A stretch of DNA of 64,000 bases from Tenebrio molitor. Taxonomy: Eukaryota; Arthropoda; Insecta; Coleoptera; Tenebrionidae. The position numbers were made by a program, and so were the translations under genes. Numbering within the stretch: position 1 is the first letter of the stretch; each line of letters begins with the position of its first letter. Shown here piece by piece: positions 1-11,930 of the stretch. The notes beneath the pieces were generated by a model that saw only the letters and a list, made by a program, of their open reading frames with translations, made no database searches and was not told the origin of the DNA. Where the stretch lies: assembly GCF_963966145.1 (NCBI RefSeq), contig NC_091047.1, forward strand, positions 1,364,001 through 1,428,000, written 5' to 3'.

Positions 1-306
1 GATGGCAGCTCCGTATTTTAGAGAGCCTGTTCGCCTTCGGTAGATCAATTTTTGATAAAACAGTGTCAAGCAGAATATAAAAATGTGAAATAAAAATAGT
101 CCGAGACTGATCCTTGCAGAACCTCAGACCTGACGAGTATAGTAAAAACGATTTAGATGTGGATTGTTAAAATTCAAGGTCGCTTAAAATTTGTGAGTGA
201 ATTGTACTTTAGTAAGAAATGTGTGATAAATTCCAAATACCTTATAAGCGCGCGTAGTTACTTTTCCTGGTAGTGCCAACTTAACGACAAGTCTCCAATC
301 CACATC
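1..306. other. Non-coding sequence, nothing recognised
   Basis: Mixed-composition DNA with no long reading frame and no recognisable domain. A 13-base word at about 154-166 recurs in inverted orientation just before the MITE that starts at 309; this may be an older nested repeat or chance. Confidence 0.5.
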
Positions 307-308
307 TA

Positions 309-555
309 CCGGGTGATTTTAAATGATTGTGACTTTTTTTCTTAAGTTGGGTATATTTTTCATAAATTATTTTGGCAAACTTGATACCTTAATCAACACA
401 TTGGCGTACGTACGTCATTTTGACATTTTATGTATTAATAAATTGTGTAAAATAGGCGAGGATGCTTATGTCAACTATCACATTAAAAAGCAGAATAACC
501 AACAATAATATTACAAACCTATGAAAAAAAGTCACAATCATTTAAAATCACCCGG
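309..555. mobile_element. MITE-like element with TA target duplication
   Basis: The outer ends form a near-perfect inverted repeat of about 32 bases: CCGGGTGATTTTAAATGATT at 309 continues to about 341, and its reverse complement ends at 555. The dinucleotide TA flanks both ends (307-308 and 556-557). The interior is AT-rich, near-palindromic around 410, and encodes nothing. This fits a non-autonomous Tc1/mariner-type element. The class is inferred from the TA duplication and the short length. Confidence 0.7.
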
Positions 556-557
556 TA

Positions 558-2150
558 TAACGTTTCGACCATACATCAATAAACTAAAAAGTCAAAACAA
601 GTTTTGTATTCGTTCAATTGATTCGGATTTATTAATTACAAGGAAAACTTGTCACGTGATGATTTTTCTCGAGAAGGTTCACGTTATTGTGTTTTGGCTT
701 TGATAAGAAAAAAATCGGCTTAAGTCTGGCGCGTCTGTAAGTCCGGGGCGTCAGCCGAAGTCCAAATTATTCGTAGCGCCCGTCTAATTTGTCGGTCAAG
801 CGGGGCGTCTCTCTTCGGCATTCATCCGGTGCATCACGCATAACATCCCGTATATCATAATAACAAAGGCTTTCCATTAAGTCGTCCCGGGCGCTGTGAG
901 CCCGCAGCCGCAGCCTGGAAGCTTTCAGAGATTACGACGGAAGCTACGACGCGTATCGGCGCCCGCGGCATCAAGGCTCTCTCATTCATGAAATGACGAC
1001 GACGGCATCGCATCGAGACGCCAACCCTTATACTTCCCGCTAGGCGAGGGATTTGCGCCTCTTCACTCGCCTCGATCCGTGGATTGCTTACTGATTTTGT
1101 CGGCGACGACGCTCTCTCCCCCATCGCACTTCGTTATCTTCGATTGCGCCCTCCGACCATCGTCGCCGCCGCCACCGCCACCGAATTAACTTATTTATTA
1201 TTGCGTGAGACGGATTGACCCACATACGATTAGATGCAACGGCTGCCGTGACCCCGGACGGCGATAACGTCGCTGTTATGCACCGGCGGCTTATCGGCTC
1301 TCGTGGCGGATGTATTGCGTCGTTCGACGCGGGGGACCCGCGAACTGGGGGGCTAAAAACTACGCTGAATACAAATTTCCAGACGAAATTATGGCCGCAG
1401 CTGAAGGGAACAGACGGCTGCATCTCGCGAGGAAAGAAAGAAACGCACCAGAATCTGTAATTTATGGCCCGGATGGGTCGCCGTTTTGGCAAAATTTGAT
1501 AAAAACCCCGGTTTCCGAACCCTCTTCGGGCCGCTGAACCGTACAACAAGTTATCGGAGGTCTCAGGTTAATTTCGCTTCGCGGGGGCGGCGCTGTCCCC
1601 CGCCAGATATCGCGACGCCGGAACCCGTTAATATCCCCGCGAACAAAGAGCCGCCTCCGTATTTTCCATTTTTTGTTTATTAAATTATAGCCGCGGGTCC
1701 TGCGGCACATCGTCACGTTCGTCGGTGAAACGCGACCCCGCTGCCGCCGCCGCCGCCGTCAGAAGTGGGAACGTCGCCGTTATTAATGAACCGATCGCGC
1801 CTCCTTCACCTCTCCGGAAACAAAGGGATCGAGTCGGGGGCATAAATTCGGTCCCGTTGCCGGCGGCTGACGTGCCGGAGCGGCGTCTGGCGGTAAACAA
1901 ACCAGTCTGCGGTACATGCCGTGATTAGAAGTGATTCAGGACGACAGCGTATCAGGAAATTCGCACTAATTGGCCAGTTTGGTAAGATTAAGTTATGAGC
2001 CCGGCCGTAAATCATCGACGAACGGCTTTTTTGCCGCAAAAATCCGGGCCTCGATCCGGCCCTGCCGTCTCCTGGCCATTGTTCCCGTCGGATGCGAGCC
2101 CCGACAGCGGAAGGGTGGGACGATCTGCGCTTCTGGGAAAATTTCAACGA
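558..2150. other. GC-rich, CpG-dense non-coding block
   Basis: From about 720 the composition switches to GC-rich with many CpG. Reading frames overlap on both strands and look like by-products of composition; none shows a domain or a consistent splice pattern. TAAT cores such as TTATTA and TTAATTA recur. No gene is supported. Confidence 0.5.
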
Positions 2151-2260
2151 ACGTCGAAAAAGCGTATTTCGGGAACGCGATTGCGACCGGACGTTGAAAA
2201 AGCGTATTTCGCGGACGCGATTGCGACCGGACGTCGAAAAAGCGTATTTCGCGACCGGAC
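2151..2260. repeat. 40-bp tandem repeat, about 2.7 copies
   Basis: A unit beginning ACGTYGAAAAAGCGTATTTC starts at 2151, 2191 and 2231, giving an exact 40-base period. The third copy lacks about ten internal bases. The copies differ at only a few positions. Confidence 0.85.
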
Positions 2261-4229
2261 GACATTCGAGCATCGTCGAGCAACCTTGAAAAATACCGCC
2301 GGCGGTTGATCGGCCGTATGCGCTGCCGTAATTAATAACCGTCCGTTGATTAAACGTTACTTTCGGTCGTTTTCGCTTGTAATTAGCGTCACGTCATGCG
2401 GGACTTAAGTGGATTCGGCGTTCGCTCGCGGCGGCGCTCCCCGAGCATCCAAATGATTCCCGTTCTTGTAAATAAATACATTTGATTATAAAATACGTGC
2501 GGCTCGAGGATAAAGCCCTCGATCCGGGCCCCCCAACACGCATAGACATTCCATCAACAATGCGCCCGCTTCCGTACGTGTTCTGGCGGCTTGATCGAAC
2601 GCTCGACTCGGCATTCACCACGATAATACGTCACCCGATCGGAAATTGGTGGCTCTCCTTTTTTTCGGCGTATTATACGTGTACTTATCGATCGGGGTGT
2701 GCACCCTTTGTCTCGGCCGTCGCCGATACTGCCCCGATTTGGCCCCGTCCGTCGACAGATAAGAGCCGGCGTCGATCGCGTCTGCCCACCTATCATCCAT
2801 CGGCCGTCCCCGATCCAGTTTTATCATGAATTCGAGCCGTCGTTATCCGTCGCGAAGGACAAACAACGGCGGCGGACCCACATTAGTCAGCATTAATATG
2901 AAATGCGTGCGACACATTTCCAACGGGGCAGACGGACGGACGGACGGAGGTTTCGTGGAACCGTGACCGCCGCCTTCGCCCGTCGTTCTGCCGCTCCCCA
3001 CGCCGCTTCCGCTATTAGCATTCCCGATGCGGCAGATGTGCTGTTTGCTCGCTCTCTTGCGACACGACACGGCGGGGCCGCGCTATCTTTCTCTGGCGGG
3101 CCGCACGCGATACCCCACGCCGATCCACGGAGATACGGCGTGGATGAGCAGACGAATTATGGCCTCGTGCACGACGGGATGAGCAACGGCGACGTTTCAT
3201 TCCGGGAGGGTTGGGGCAAACGTTCACGCTCCAACGGAGACGCACAAACGGACGTTGCGGCGACGCACGTCACCTCTTCGGTGCTAATTGGTCAAGTCGC
3301 GCCGGCCGGGTCTTACGTAGCGGCGATCGGCCGGCAATTAAGAGCGAGGGGTCGGCGGCCCCACTCCGACTCTCGCCGTCCGCCAAATGAATAAAACAGC
3401 GCCGGGTCGGGGTCGACGCGTTGGCCTTTTTTAAAAATGGACGCGATAGTGGCGTACTTATCGATTGATGTGTGTGAAAAATGCTAGGCCCATAGTGCGT
3501 CCGTGTTGTGTAGAAAGCGTAGTCACGCGAAGGCCATTATAAATACCGTCGGTTTTTCTGGCGCTCCATTTTCTCCGGTTTCGCTTTCGAAATTCGGCCG
3601 TTTCAGGGGTCGGCAACGTTATCAACGCTGTTGCAGCACAATTCCGGAGCGAACACATTAATTATCGCTCGCAGCCATGGAGCTGTGCACACATGGTGCG
3701 CTCGGTTTTTTTAACGGGGGCGATTATCGGCATCGGCGTCGTCATCGGCGAGCCAGACAGGGAGAGATTCACGGGAGCGCCTGCAGGCCCTAATTGATGC
3801 GTTCGGCTGGCAGAAGGGCCGGGCCGGGGATCCGCGAGCGCCGCTGCAACGCACGATTCCTCTTGGCTGGATGCCATGCTAATACTTCACCTAGCCGGGT
3901 ACTGTACCCTCGGATATTCAAATTGCTTTTCCATATTCAATTCGGGACCGCTTCTGTCGCCGCCGCCAACGCCATCGGGAGCCGGAGATTTTCTCGATAA
4001 GGGAATTATAAAGCGGAACGGCTGCCGAAATTAGCCGGATCAATTGATCGGCTCTTTCTCTCCGGCTATTTTTTTTCCTTGCGGAGCGAACGAAGCGACA
4101 TTTTGACGGATGGAAATGGCGAATTATCGACGTTCTTATTAACGTATCGGGGGCAAATTGCGAGCCCGACCCGACGCACCGGAAAAATCGCACCCGAGCG
4201 AGTAGTAACGCGGCTAAGGGTCTCCCACT
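2261..4229. other. GC-rich non-coding block with small simple repeats
   Basis: This continues the CpG-dense block. A short (GACG)n run sits at about 2930-2947. TAATTA-type cores are scattered through it. No gene, RNA or mobile element is supported. Confidence 0.45.
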
Positions 4230-4640
4230 CCTAATTGGGGCGTGGCAATTAGCGGCGCGGGCCCAATAACCCACGCTCCGCTCGGCCCTGCTCTTATTAA
4301 CATCCAAACAAATACATAACAAACAAAGACGGATTCGTTCTGCTAATTTTCGTGGCAATTAGTGGCGGCGGCTGAATTTCCGTCGCTCTGCTCGGCGCCT
4401 CATTTTTTTCCTTCTATTAACATTATAATAAATATTAAAAAACACGAAAAAACTGCTTCACTAAAGATTCGTTCTAATTTTCGGGGCAATTAGTGACGGC
4501 GGCGGAATATCCCTAACTCTCGGAGCTTACATAAAAAATAAAAACTGGAAATATTTCTTATGTTTTTGTCGATGCGTGTGGTGTGAGTAGGGAAAGGGGG
4601 TGTCCGTCTCCCACTTTAATTAGGGCGTGGCGACGGTCGG
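4230..4640. repeat. Degenerate repeats of about 125 bp with a GGCAATTAG core
   Basis: Words of the form GGCAATTAGYGRCGGCGG occur near 4245, 4355 and 4483, followed each time by a CCGCTC/TCGCTC word and an AT-rich tail containing TATTAACAT. A related start (TTAATTAGGGCGTGGCGACG) follows near 4616. The copies are diverged, and boundaries are approximate. Confidence 0.5.
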
Positions 4641-6900
4641 CGGGGCGAGAGTGTCCGTCGTTCTACTCGGGCGCGTAATTTTTCCGTTTGTATGCAGGCC
4701 GTCGGCCGCCGCCATGAAATATGAAAAGAAGCCGGTCGGATTAATGACGGGTTCGCCGCCATCGCCTTGCCGGGGGCTCGTAACGCATCAACATCGTCGG
4801 TCCCGTCGACTTTTAGTGGCCGGCGCTGGTAATTGCTCCTCGGAGGAGTAAACAAGGCGCGCGTGTGCATGGGTGCGGCGGAGTTATAATAATCTTCGGT
4901 CTGAGCCGTGGAGAATGCCGCCACACACACAACCGGGGGCAAACTATAAAGCGGCGGCGTGCGGGTAAACAGCGGCTCACGGGTGATTAACCAAGGCGGC
5001 GTTGGAGGAGCCGATAACGAGGGCACCGCCACCCGCCCCCACGCCATCAGGTTATGCGAGCATCGATCTGTCACCCGCACGGTACTCATTAGCATTAGCG
5101 ACGGCCGGATGGGTACGGCTATGGGTACGCTCGTTACGAGGCCGGATGTCGGGCCGCCGCCGGTAGCGTACGTGGGCCGGCGAGGGGGCCGCGCTCGGGG
5201 GCGGATCGATCCTTTCGGGCACCGGATGGGTACGCGCCTAATTAATGCCGCGGAAAACGGAGGAATTTAAATCAGTTTAGCCGACAATTTAACGACTCTT
5301 ATCGGCCGTCGCGCGGGCGGCGGACACCGATCGGACGCCGCCACCGCCGCGGGAACCCATAATTGCGGATCCGGAAGTGCAGCGTCGGATCAATTACGCG
5401 GCGCAAAAAGCCCGTCCGCCCATCAATTCCGGTTATAAATACGGCTCCGGAGCGTTGGAGTTGGCATGAAATCGTTCGCGAAATGCCCCCAATTATCGCG
5501 CGGAGCGACGGATAGAAGACGTCGACCGCCCCCGTCATAATAATGATGGATGCGTGGAGATACGCGCCGGAACCAAATACGTGTGAAATACGATATAAAG
5601 TGGATATGAATCGGCGGCGGCGGCAGCGGCGGCGGCGGCGACATAACCGAAATGTTTGCCGTATATATAAATATCGGATTACGGGGCGCACGTAATGGGG
5701 CATGACGGACCCCACATGAGCGCGCAACTTCCAACAGGCCGAACCGCAACCCGAAATGCATTGATTTTACCATTTGGACATGCTTTCGGACGTATAAAGT
5801 TAATGATTGCGCGGCGCGATTTAAACGCAACGCCGGTTTGTTGTTTGTTTGTTATTGGACGATCCGAAAGTTTCGCGTTGTTGCCGCACGTTAATCTCCC
5901 GCCGCCGACACTAAAAATAACCGCCGATGCCGCTGCGACCGATCGTAAAGAGATCGAAGGCGGAATGTCGGGGGCGTGATCGAGAAGAGCTGGAAATTGC
6001 GCGATAATTGCGCCCCCAGGTCGACATTCTGGGGCGGCGGTCGCTTTCGATCGGCGAAAACGAGAAGCGGTCCCGCTGGACGGCACACTAACCCAGAAAT
6101 CGAAATTCGTGACCCGCAGCCGGGAGGGTCGCCCCGACAGACACGACCGAGAGCCGGTCCACCCCTGTGCGCCGTCGAAAAAAAATCCGCCCGCCCCTAT
6201 CGGATCCGTCAACATATCGCTGTGCAAACATGCCAAATGAGCGAACAAAGAAGACATAAATCTATATCCGGGAGGCGGTGACGGCGGCGGCGGTGGCGGC
6301 GGCGGCGAGATTACAGTGCAGAATTTGAATATCGGTGGAGCTAAATTGGCTTCGGCTCCGTGTCCATGCCGGAACCGGGTGCTTGCAGCGAGAGACGTTC
6401 GATCTGGGGGGTTTTGTTAAAACGTCGGCGAGAGAGCACACCCGGCGGTCGAGAGGTATAGGGGTCGGGGGATGACGCCTCACCCCACCGTCCGACCGAA
6501 CCCTCGACTCGCACCGCTCCGCCGCCAGATTTTCTGTTTATATTAGGGTTTTAGTTCACAATCACGTTCCGTAAGTATGAGACTGCCGCCTCTCTGATTT
6601 TCGGCTTTTTTCTACTCTCTCCGCCGAGGAGGCGCTCTTCGGATCGCTCTGCGATTTAATGACGATCGGGGATTCACCTGGCGCATCCGCCAATAATTGC
6701 GATAAGGGCGCAGGGACCACCGACTTCCGGGATCGAACCGATGACGCTCTCCTCCCGGATTTACGACCGTCCGGTCACTCGTGGTGTTTGCTTTGTCATT
6801 TCGTCGGGGTTCTCTTCCCGCGGACGGTGTTTGCCCTCGAATCGGACCTCGTTAACGGATCAAAAATCCGGTCACGTGGACGCGATTCCACGAGAACGGG
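4641..6900. other. GC-rich non-coding block with (CGG)n tracts
   Basis: CpG-dense DNA with CGG-type triplet runs at 5612-5640 and about 6282-6307 and frequent AATTA/TAAT words. The reading frames are long only because stop codons are rare in this composition. No gene is supported. From 6901 to 7206 the sequence becomes AT-rich and I see nothing in it. Confidence 0.45.
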
Positions 6901-7206
6901 GCGCTCGCGGCCTTAAAGTAAATTTTACTAAACACCTCACCGAAAAGGCGGTTCGTTCCACAAAACAATTCGGCTAAGTGTCTGCAGGGGCGCCGGAGGA
7001 AGAAATTTTCCAGGTTATCGATTCTGCACAACTTGGACTTGAAATTTTACATTTAAATACATATTTTCTACTTGGACAAACATCTTTGGACCCTGCCGTT
7101 CTCACCTGATTTTAGATTATCTCACCTTGGACTTTCGTGAATTCTTTCCCATCTGGATATTGAAAATAACTACTTTTTACTTTGTTCAAATTATTTATTT
7201 ACTTAT

Positions 7207-7330
7207 TTAATCAGTATGACATTTTCCGTATCTTCCTTTTCCAAGAATTTCTCTATCCTGTGCCAATCGTCTTCCCTCGTTCCACTGAATTCTTCATTTT
7301 CCACCTTCTTGCCGTATTTGGTCCTCCTCA
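7207..7330 (-). pseudogene. Possible 3' tail of a non-LTR reverse-transcriptase ORF
   Basis: On the minus strand, about 40 codons read without interruption into a TAA at 7207-7209, including the charged stretch DDWHRIEKFLEKEDTENV. The segment is separated from the reverse-transcriptase remnant at 7735-8330, on the same strand, by the hairpin element at 7331-7648. It may therefore be the end of that ORF, split by the insertion. This is inference; the tail alone is not diagnostic of a family. Confidence 0.35.
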
Positions 7331-7648
7331 GACATTTAATTTTTGAGGTAAATTTTTTTTAACTGCTTTTAGTCTTCTATGTTGTCCCACAACCTCGTAG
7401 GTAAAATTTCGGCATATTTTTAAAATACACCCTGTATATCATATTTTATAAAACGTACGTCAATGCGAAGTAATCTCTAGGAAATATACTTTAAAACAAG
7501 AAAACCGCATTGGTGTACATTTTATGAAATATGATATACAGGGTGTATTTTTAAAATGTGCCGAAATTTTACCTACGAGGTTGTGGGACAACGCAGAAGA
7601 CTAAAAGTAATTTAAAAAAAATTGTAGGTACCTCAAAAATTAAATGTC
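7331..7648. mobile_element. 318-bp hairpin (foldback) MITE
   Basis: Two arms of roughly 130 bases are inverted copies. GACATTTAATTTTTGAGGTA at 7331 pairs with TACCTCAAAAATTAAATGTC ending at 7648, and matching continues inwards to about 7460 and 7511. Each arm carries a CACCCTGTATATCAT word. The loop of about 50 bases is unpaired. There is no coding capacity. It lies between two pieces of a non-LTR remnant. Confidence 0.75.
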
Positions 7649-7734
7649 AATTTATTTTTTGACAGAATTTTGTCATTATTTTTTCCGAGTTCTACATGAA
7701 GCCAGTAGCTCGCGGTTAAAGTTTGGCAGGACAT

Positions 7735-8330
7735 TTATCTAACACCCTGTACTCGTAGACGACCTAACCAACTCAGCTCCCTTTTGCCGATGACTAATTC
7801 TATGGGTTTTATATTTAATTTTGATGTTACTGTCTCGTTTCTTATTCTGTTTCTTCTTCTGATCTCTTCTCTTTTATTCTTCTTAGATGATATACAAATG
7901 CTTTTTTTGTACGGACTTTCCAAGTTACAATTCTTCTTAGAAGTCTCATTTCAGTAGCTACGATTTTATTTTATTATTTTTTGATAGAGTCCAGGGTTCA
8001 CTGCCTGCCGTATACTATGGTTGCTCTAACGACTTTCTAGTATCCTTGTATTTTTATTTCCTATGGTATCTTTCTTCCCCAGGAAGATGGTCCTCAGGGA
8101 GTTGTATTAAAATCTCCCAGTTTTACGATTTTTTGGGTTTATTTTCCCAGACTTTTCTATGATTGCGCCTAAGTAGTTGTAGTTTGTAACATGTTCTAAT
8201 ACTTGTCCTTGTATAGCAATTCTATGTTTTCTTTCTTTCGTGGAAATTATCATAGTTTTCCTTTTTTCCGTGCTTACTTCAATCCTTGGATCTTTTTGAT
8301 AATATAATTCTAAGTAGGTTTCACTCTTTG
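7735..8330 (-). pseudogene. RTE-like non-LTR retrotransposon, reverse-transcriptase C-terminal remnant
   Basis: Minus-strand translation, with several stops and frame changes, gives the usual C-terminal order of an RTE-like reverse-transcriptase ORF. First comes KTMIISTKERKHRIAIQG-like sequence, then NYNYLGAIIEKSGKINP, then a YNSLRTIFLGKK-like helix. Next is a segment matching the usual 'YGSESWTL' stretch, read here in a shifted frame, and last the RNETVTSKLNIKPIE...RELSWLGRL block. Such tails follow the YADD domain, which is absent here, so this is a 5'-truncated, inactive copy. The last 62 codons (to 7735) are still open. Confidence 0.7.
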
Positions 8331-8516
8331 TCTTTTATATTAATTTATTTTGTTCAATTTTTAAAAAATATAAGAGAAGATTTTTATTTGGCTCGTTTTT
8401 AGAAGAATAACGTTTGACCATTTGCTTCAAGTGAAAAACGAATTTCCCCGACTCGTATTACTATTACTGACTCGCATTTACTTTTGCCGTCGCCGGTCAA
8501 CCGTTTTAAAGATGTT

Positions 8517-8810
8517 TAGAACTATTTTAGATCAGTAGCAGTTCGATTAGAACTGTTGTAGATCAGCAGCAATTAGATTGAACTTGCCTGGGATACTTTC
8601 GGACTCGAGAATCGTCATTTAGAAGTGTTGTAGATGAGCAGCAATTAAATTGAACGTCGTTGTGATATTTTTCGAGCGGAGAACGGCGGTTTAGAAGTGT
8701 TTGTAGATCAGCAGCGATGAGATCGGAAGCGTTGTAGATCGGCAGCGATTAAATCGAAGGTTTCCGGCGTAGATACTTTTCGAGGGGAGAATTAGCGCGA
8801 GTGGCGGCTT
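8517..8810. repeat. Composite tandem repeat with 72-bp and about 33-bp units
   Basis: The word AGAASTGTTGTAGATCAGCAG recurs starting near 8517, 8549, 8621, 8693 and 8726. Spacings are about 32, 72, 72 and 33 bases. The long units add a segment GATACTTTTCGAG-like plus GGAGAA before the next start. The order is short, long, long, short, long, which suggests unequal exchange between two unit sizes. Confidence 0.75.
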
Positions 8811-10160
8811 TCGGGCCGAGTCCCGCGGCGCCCGCCCGCCCTTCGACACCTAGAACTGTCCGGCAGATGCGCCCCATCTGCCCCAAATCACCCCAATTAG
8901 CGCCCCTCTCATTTTCGTAAAAACCGTGTCCTAATCAGTCGAATCGCTCCGGCTCCTCGAACCGATCGCTCCGAACGTCAATCGCGTCCCTAATTGCCGC
9001 CGGCTAAAAAAAGCCGTCGGGCCTGGGGAGCGCGGGCGGCGTCGGGGGCGGCGCGGGCATTGTGTTTCGCATCGCTGATGCGATGTGAACGTAATAACGG
9101 GACGGGCTGTTCGCTGCACGCAATGAAGCATAAGCGGACACACAAGTTCCCTTCTTTCTGCCTCTCCGTGTTCCGCACCCCAAATGCTCGCTCGGTGGAT
9201 ATCGAGAGGAAACAAGGGGTGCCGTGCGTATGACGCAACCGTTTCCGTCGGCGGTTCACGAGCCGGCGGCGTTGTACGCGTTTTTTTTTCTTCCTGTGGG
9301 GGGAAACAATGACGACCTTGGCGATGATGTCGTCGGCGATTAAGTGGTTCAGAGAAAGCGCCCGGCCATTAATCTTTTTAACGATAATTACCGGCACAGT
9401 CGTCACAATTGATGTTTTCGGACAGTTTGAGGCGGCTGCGAAAGCCGGAAAACAATATCGGACGGCGAGGAGGGCGCGATTAAAAACGCATTAATGAGGG
9501 CGCCGGGGGCGGCGACAAATCGTCGAATCACGACGGCGAAGCCGAATCGAGGGACGATGGGGAAGGGGCGGAAACGCCGACGACAACGACCCGACGACAC
9601 CGACAACAACAAAGAAAGTGACGTTGACAGTTGACTGTCAGTTTTCACAAACTAAAAATAGACGGCGCTCCGATCGCCGTTCATTTTCATTTCAAAAAAA
9701 CAAAGCGGACAACGACGACATCACTAATGATGTTGGCCCAACAATTAATTGATCATCGAGATTTTCAGAAGAGCCCAAGAGGCATTCCAAAATGATCGAC
9801 CTGTGCCACAATTTTGATACAACAACAGCACAGCGGCAACTAAGTTGACAAACACAACAACAAAAATTCTTACCAAATGGTATTTTGTAATTATTGATTA
9901 TTTAAAAAAAATATATCGGCCTGTTTAATCTCAACAAGTACAACAGAAATGGAGGTGGTCAAAATCACGACCGTCCGTTGTACTACTGCAAACGATTTTC
10001 AAAATGGCCGTCTCTCTAATTGGCCACTAGATTCTGCCAGAGAGCAAAGACCACCTCGTCGCTTTTCCTTATTTATTTATAAAAAGTCAGCGTACTCTAT
10101 ATCGGTAATATTTGTTATCCGGTCGGTAATTAATCGGATTCTTTTAGGACGCTTCGAATG
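8811..10160. other. GC-rich block (8811-9700) then AT-rich spacer, no gene seen
   Basis: The first part is CpG-dense with CTAATTAG/CTAATTGC cores. After about 9700 the sequence is AT-rich. I find no coding signature, RNA gene or transposon end in either part. Confidence 0.4.
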
Positions 10161-10164
10161 ACAT

Positions 10165-11010
10165 GCGGATCGTAGATGGCGTTGAAATCGGTAATTAGGT
10201 GTGTCAATAAATAGTGAACGCGCCAAAGAGGCGCACATCTCTAAATAACCTCATGGTGGTGGTTTGTCGCCTGGTTCTGTTTAGTGTGAACGAAGGAATG
10301 GCCGCTAGAGGGGAGGCCCCTATCTGTGGTGCCAAAAGCGACACTTCTTTCTATTTGCTTCGATCACTTGTTTTAAAAGTTATTGTTAGTTAAGTACACA
10401 ATTTTGAACAAACGATAAAAAAAAACTTTTTTTATTGTTTTGATGCTACATTTAATTGACCTGTCAGCTCCTTAATGACTTAATTCGACTATTGGAAAAA
10501 TTTCCATCGAATTATTTGTATTTAGAAGTAAAGCGTACTTAAAACAGTTGTTTTGTGATTTTCGTAAGGAGGGTCTAATTGTGGAGGCGCTGAAGAAGTA
10601 ATTGCGTGCGACAACAAATAGTGAGCTTCATCAAAGAGTCGCACATCTCTAAATGATCAAAATTGGCGATTTGCCGCCTAGTTCTTTTTTAAGTATTGGC
10701 CACTACTTATGTTAAAAGTGATACTTTTTTTTGTTTGATTTAAAAGTTGTTGCTTGCTCAAGACACAATTTTTGTTTAATTCTTGTCTAATCGCGTCGGA
10801 ATTTCCTCAAACGACATTTGTAGAGTTGTTGTTTTCTGAAAAAATGACATTTGAAGTGATTTTCTGATGAAAAACTTTGTGTAGGTGTCTTCAGCTCTTA
10901 TTCCTTAAAATATTTTTAGTATTCTTTTGAGCGAAGACAGTTGTTTTTTGACATTTGTATAACGAGGGTCTAATTGTAGATGGCGCTGAAGAGATAATCG
11001 CGTGCGTCAG
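10165..11010. repeat. Threefold diverged duplication with a period of about 400 bp
   Basis: The motif GTAGATGGCGYTGAA plus a GTAATT-like word and CGTGCG occurs at about 10171, 10579 and 10975. In the first two copies it is followed in the same order by AAATAGTGA, GCGCACATCTCTAAAT/TCGCACATCTCTAAAT, TTTGYCGCCTRGTTCT, and a TTTTAAAAGTT...ACACAATTTT block. AACAGTTGTTTTGTGA/GACAGTTGTTTTTTGA and GAGGGTCTAATTGT lead into copies two and three. The copies are well diverged and contain no reading frame. Confidence 0.7.
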
Positions 11011-11930
11011 TAGCGTGAAGCGGTGCGAGAAAGCGTCCGCCTCGCTGTCGTTTTGCCGCTCGTTTCTTGGTGGACACGTCGATGGCCGCAGCAGGAGCGG
11101 TCGCCTAATTATCCCCCACCCCCTGCCCGCCGCCTAATCCGATTTTTGTCCGTTTCCCGAAGCCGTAGCGAGCGCGAACAGGCGGCCTCGTATCAGATCA
11201 CAAAGACCGAGCTGGCGCTGATAAGGTAGCTGGTTCTGGCTGTCGAAGCGGGGGTGTGGCGGGGGCGGCGAGGGCACCGGAGCGACAGAGCACAGCTTCA
11301 CAGCCGGCGGCTGATGACTGAGACCTTGTCACCCACCCCGCCCCCCTCTTCTATCCCGCTTCCGTCACCGGCGTCCGTGATGCCACGACGACTGCTTTCT
11401 GCCACTTAACCTCCCAACCCTCGTCGACGTCTCCGTCCCCTTTTCCGCATCCGCCTCGGATTGATTCAGATATCGATTTTTTATCGGACGATCGGCGGCG
11501 CGCTTTTCGCTTTTTTCCGCCCCGTCGCCGTCTTCCGCTGCGTCGTCGGCTCCTTCCCGCCGCCCCCCCCCCGACGCGTAACGAGTATTAGCGCCGGGTG
11601 ATTAGTAGACGCGTTTATTTCCGGAGCGGGCGGCGGCGTATTCGACCGTGCACTATTCCACATTTTCCTCCGACCCCGCCGCACTTTTTAATCGACCGCA
11701 AACTATGGGACCGGAGCGGGCTCCGCACGGAACAAAGACATTCGCAGTTCGAACGCCGCCAGGGGGAGGTCGGCCCCTCCGATCGAGCCCTTCTCGCCAA
11801 AAATGACGTGCACGCAGCGCCCGCCACGTCGAATATTTTACGGGGTCGGGGGCCCCGAAACGACCAAATGCGTATTGCCGATCCACGATCGACGGTTTTC
11901 TTCTTTTTAATGGGGGATTTCAACTCAGAC
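11011..11930. other. GC-rich CpG-dense block
   Basis: Abrupt rise in G+C with C-rich runs and CCTAATTATC/TAATCCG words. Reading frames occur on both strands but none shows domain or splice evidence. Confidence 0.4.

Noticed and set aside
5679..6257. 192-codon minus-strand frame in a GC-rich block
   Set aside because: It overlaps plus-strand frames of similar length, has no domain, and is typical of stop-poor composition.
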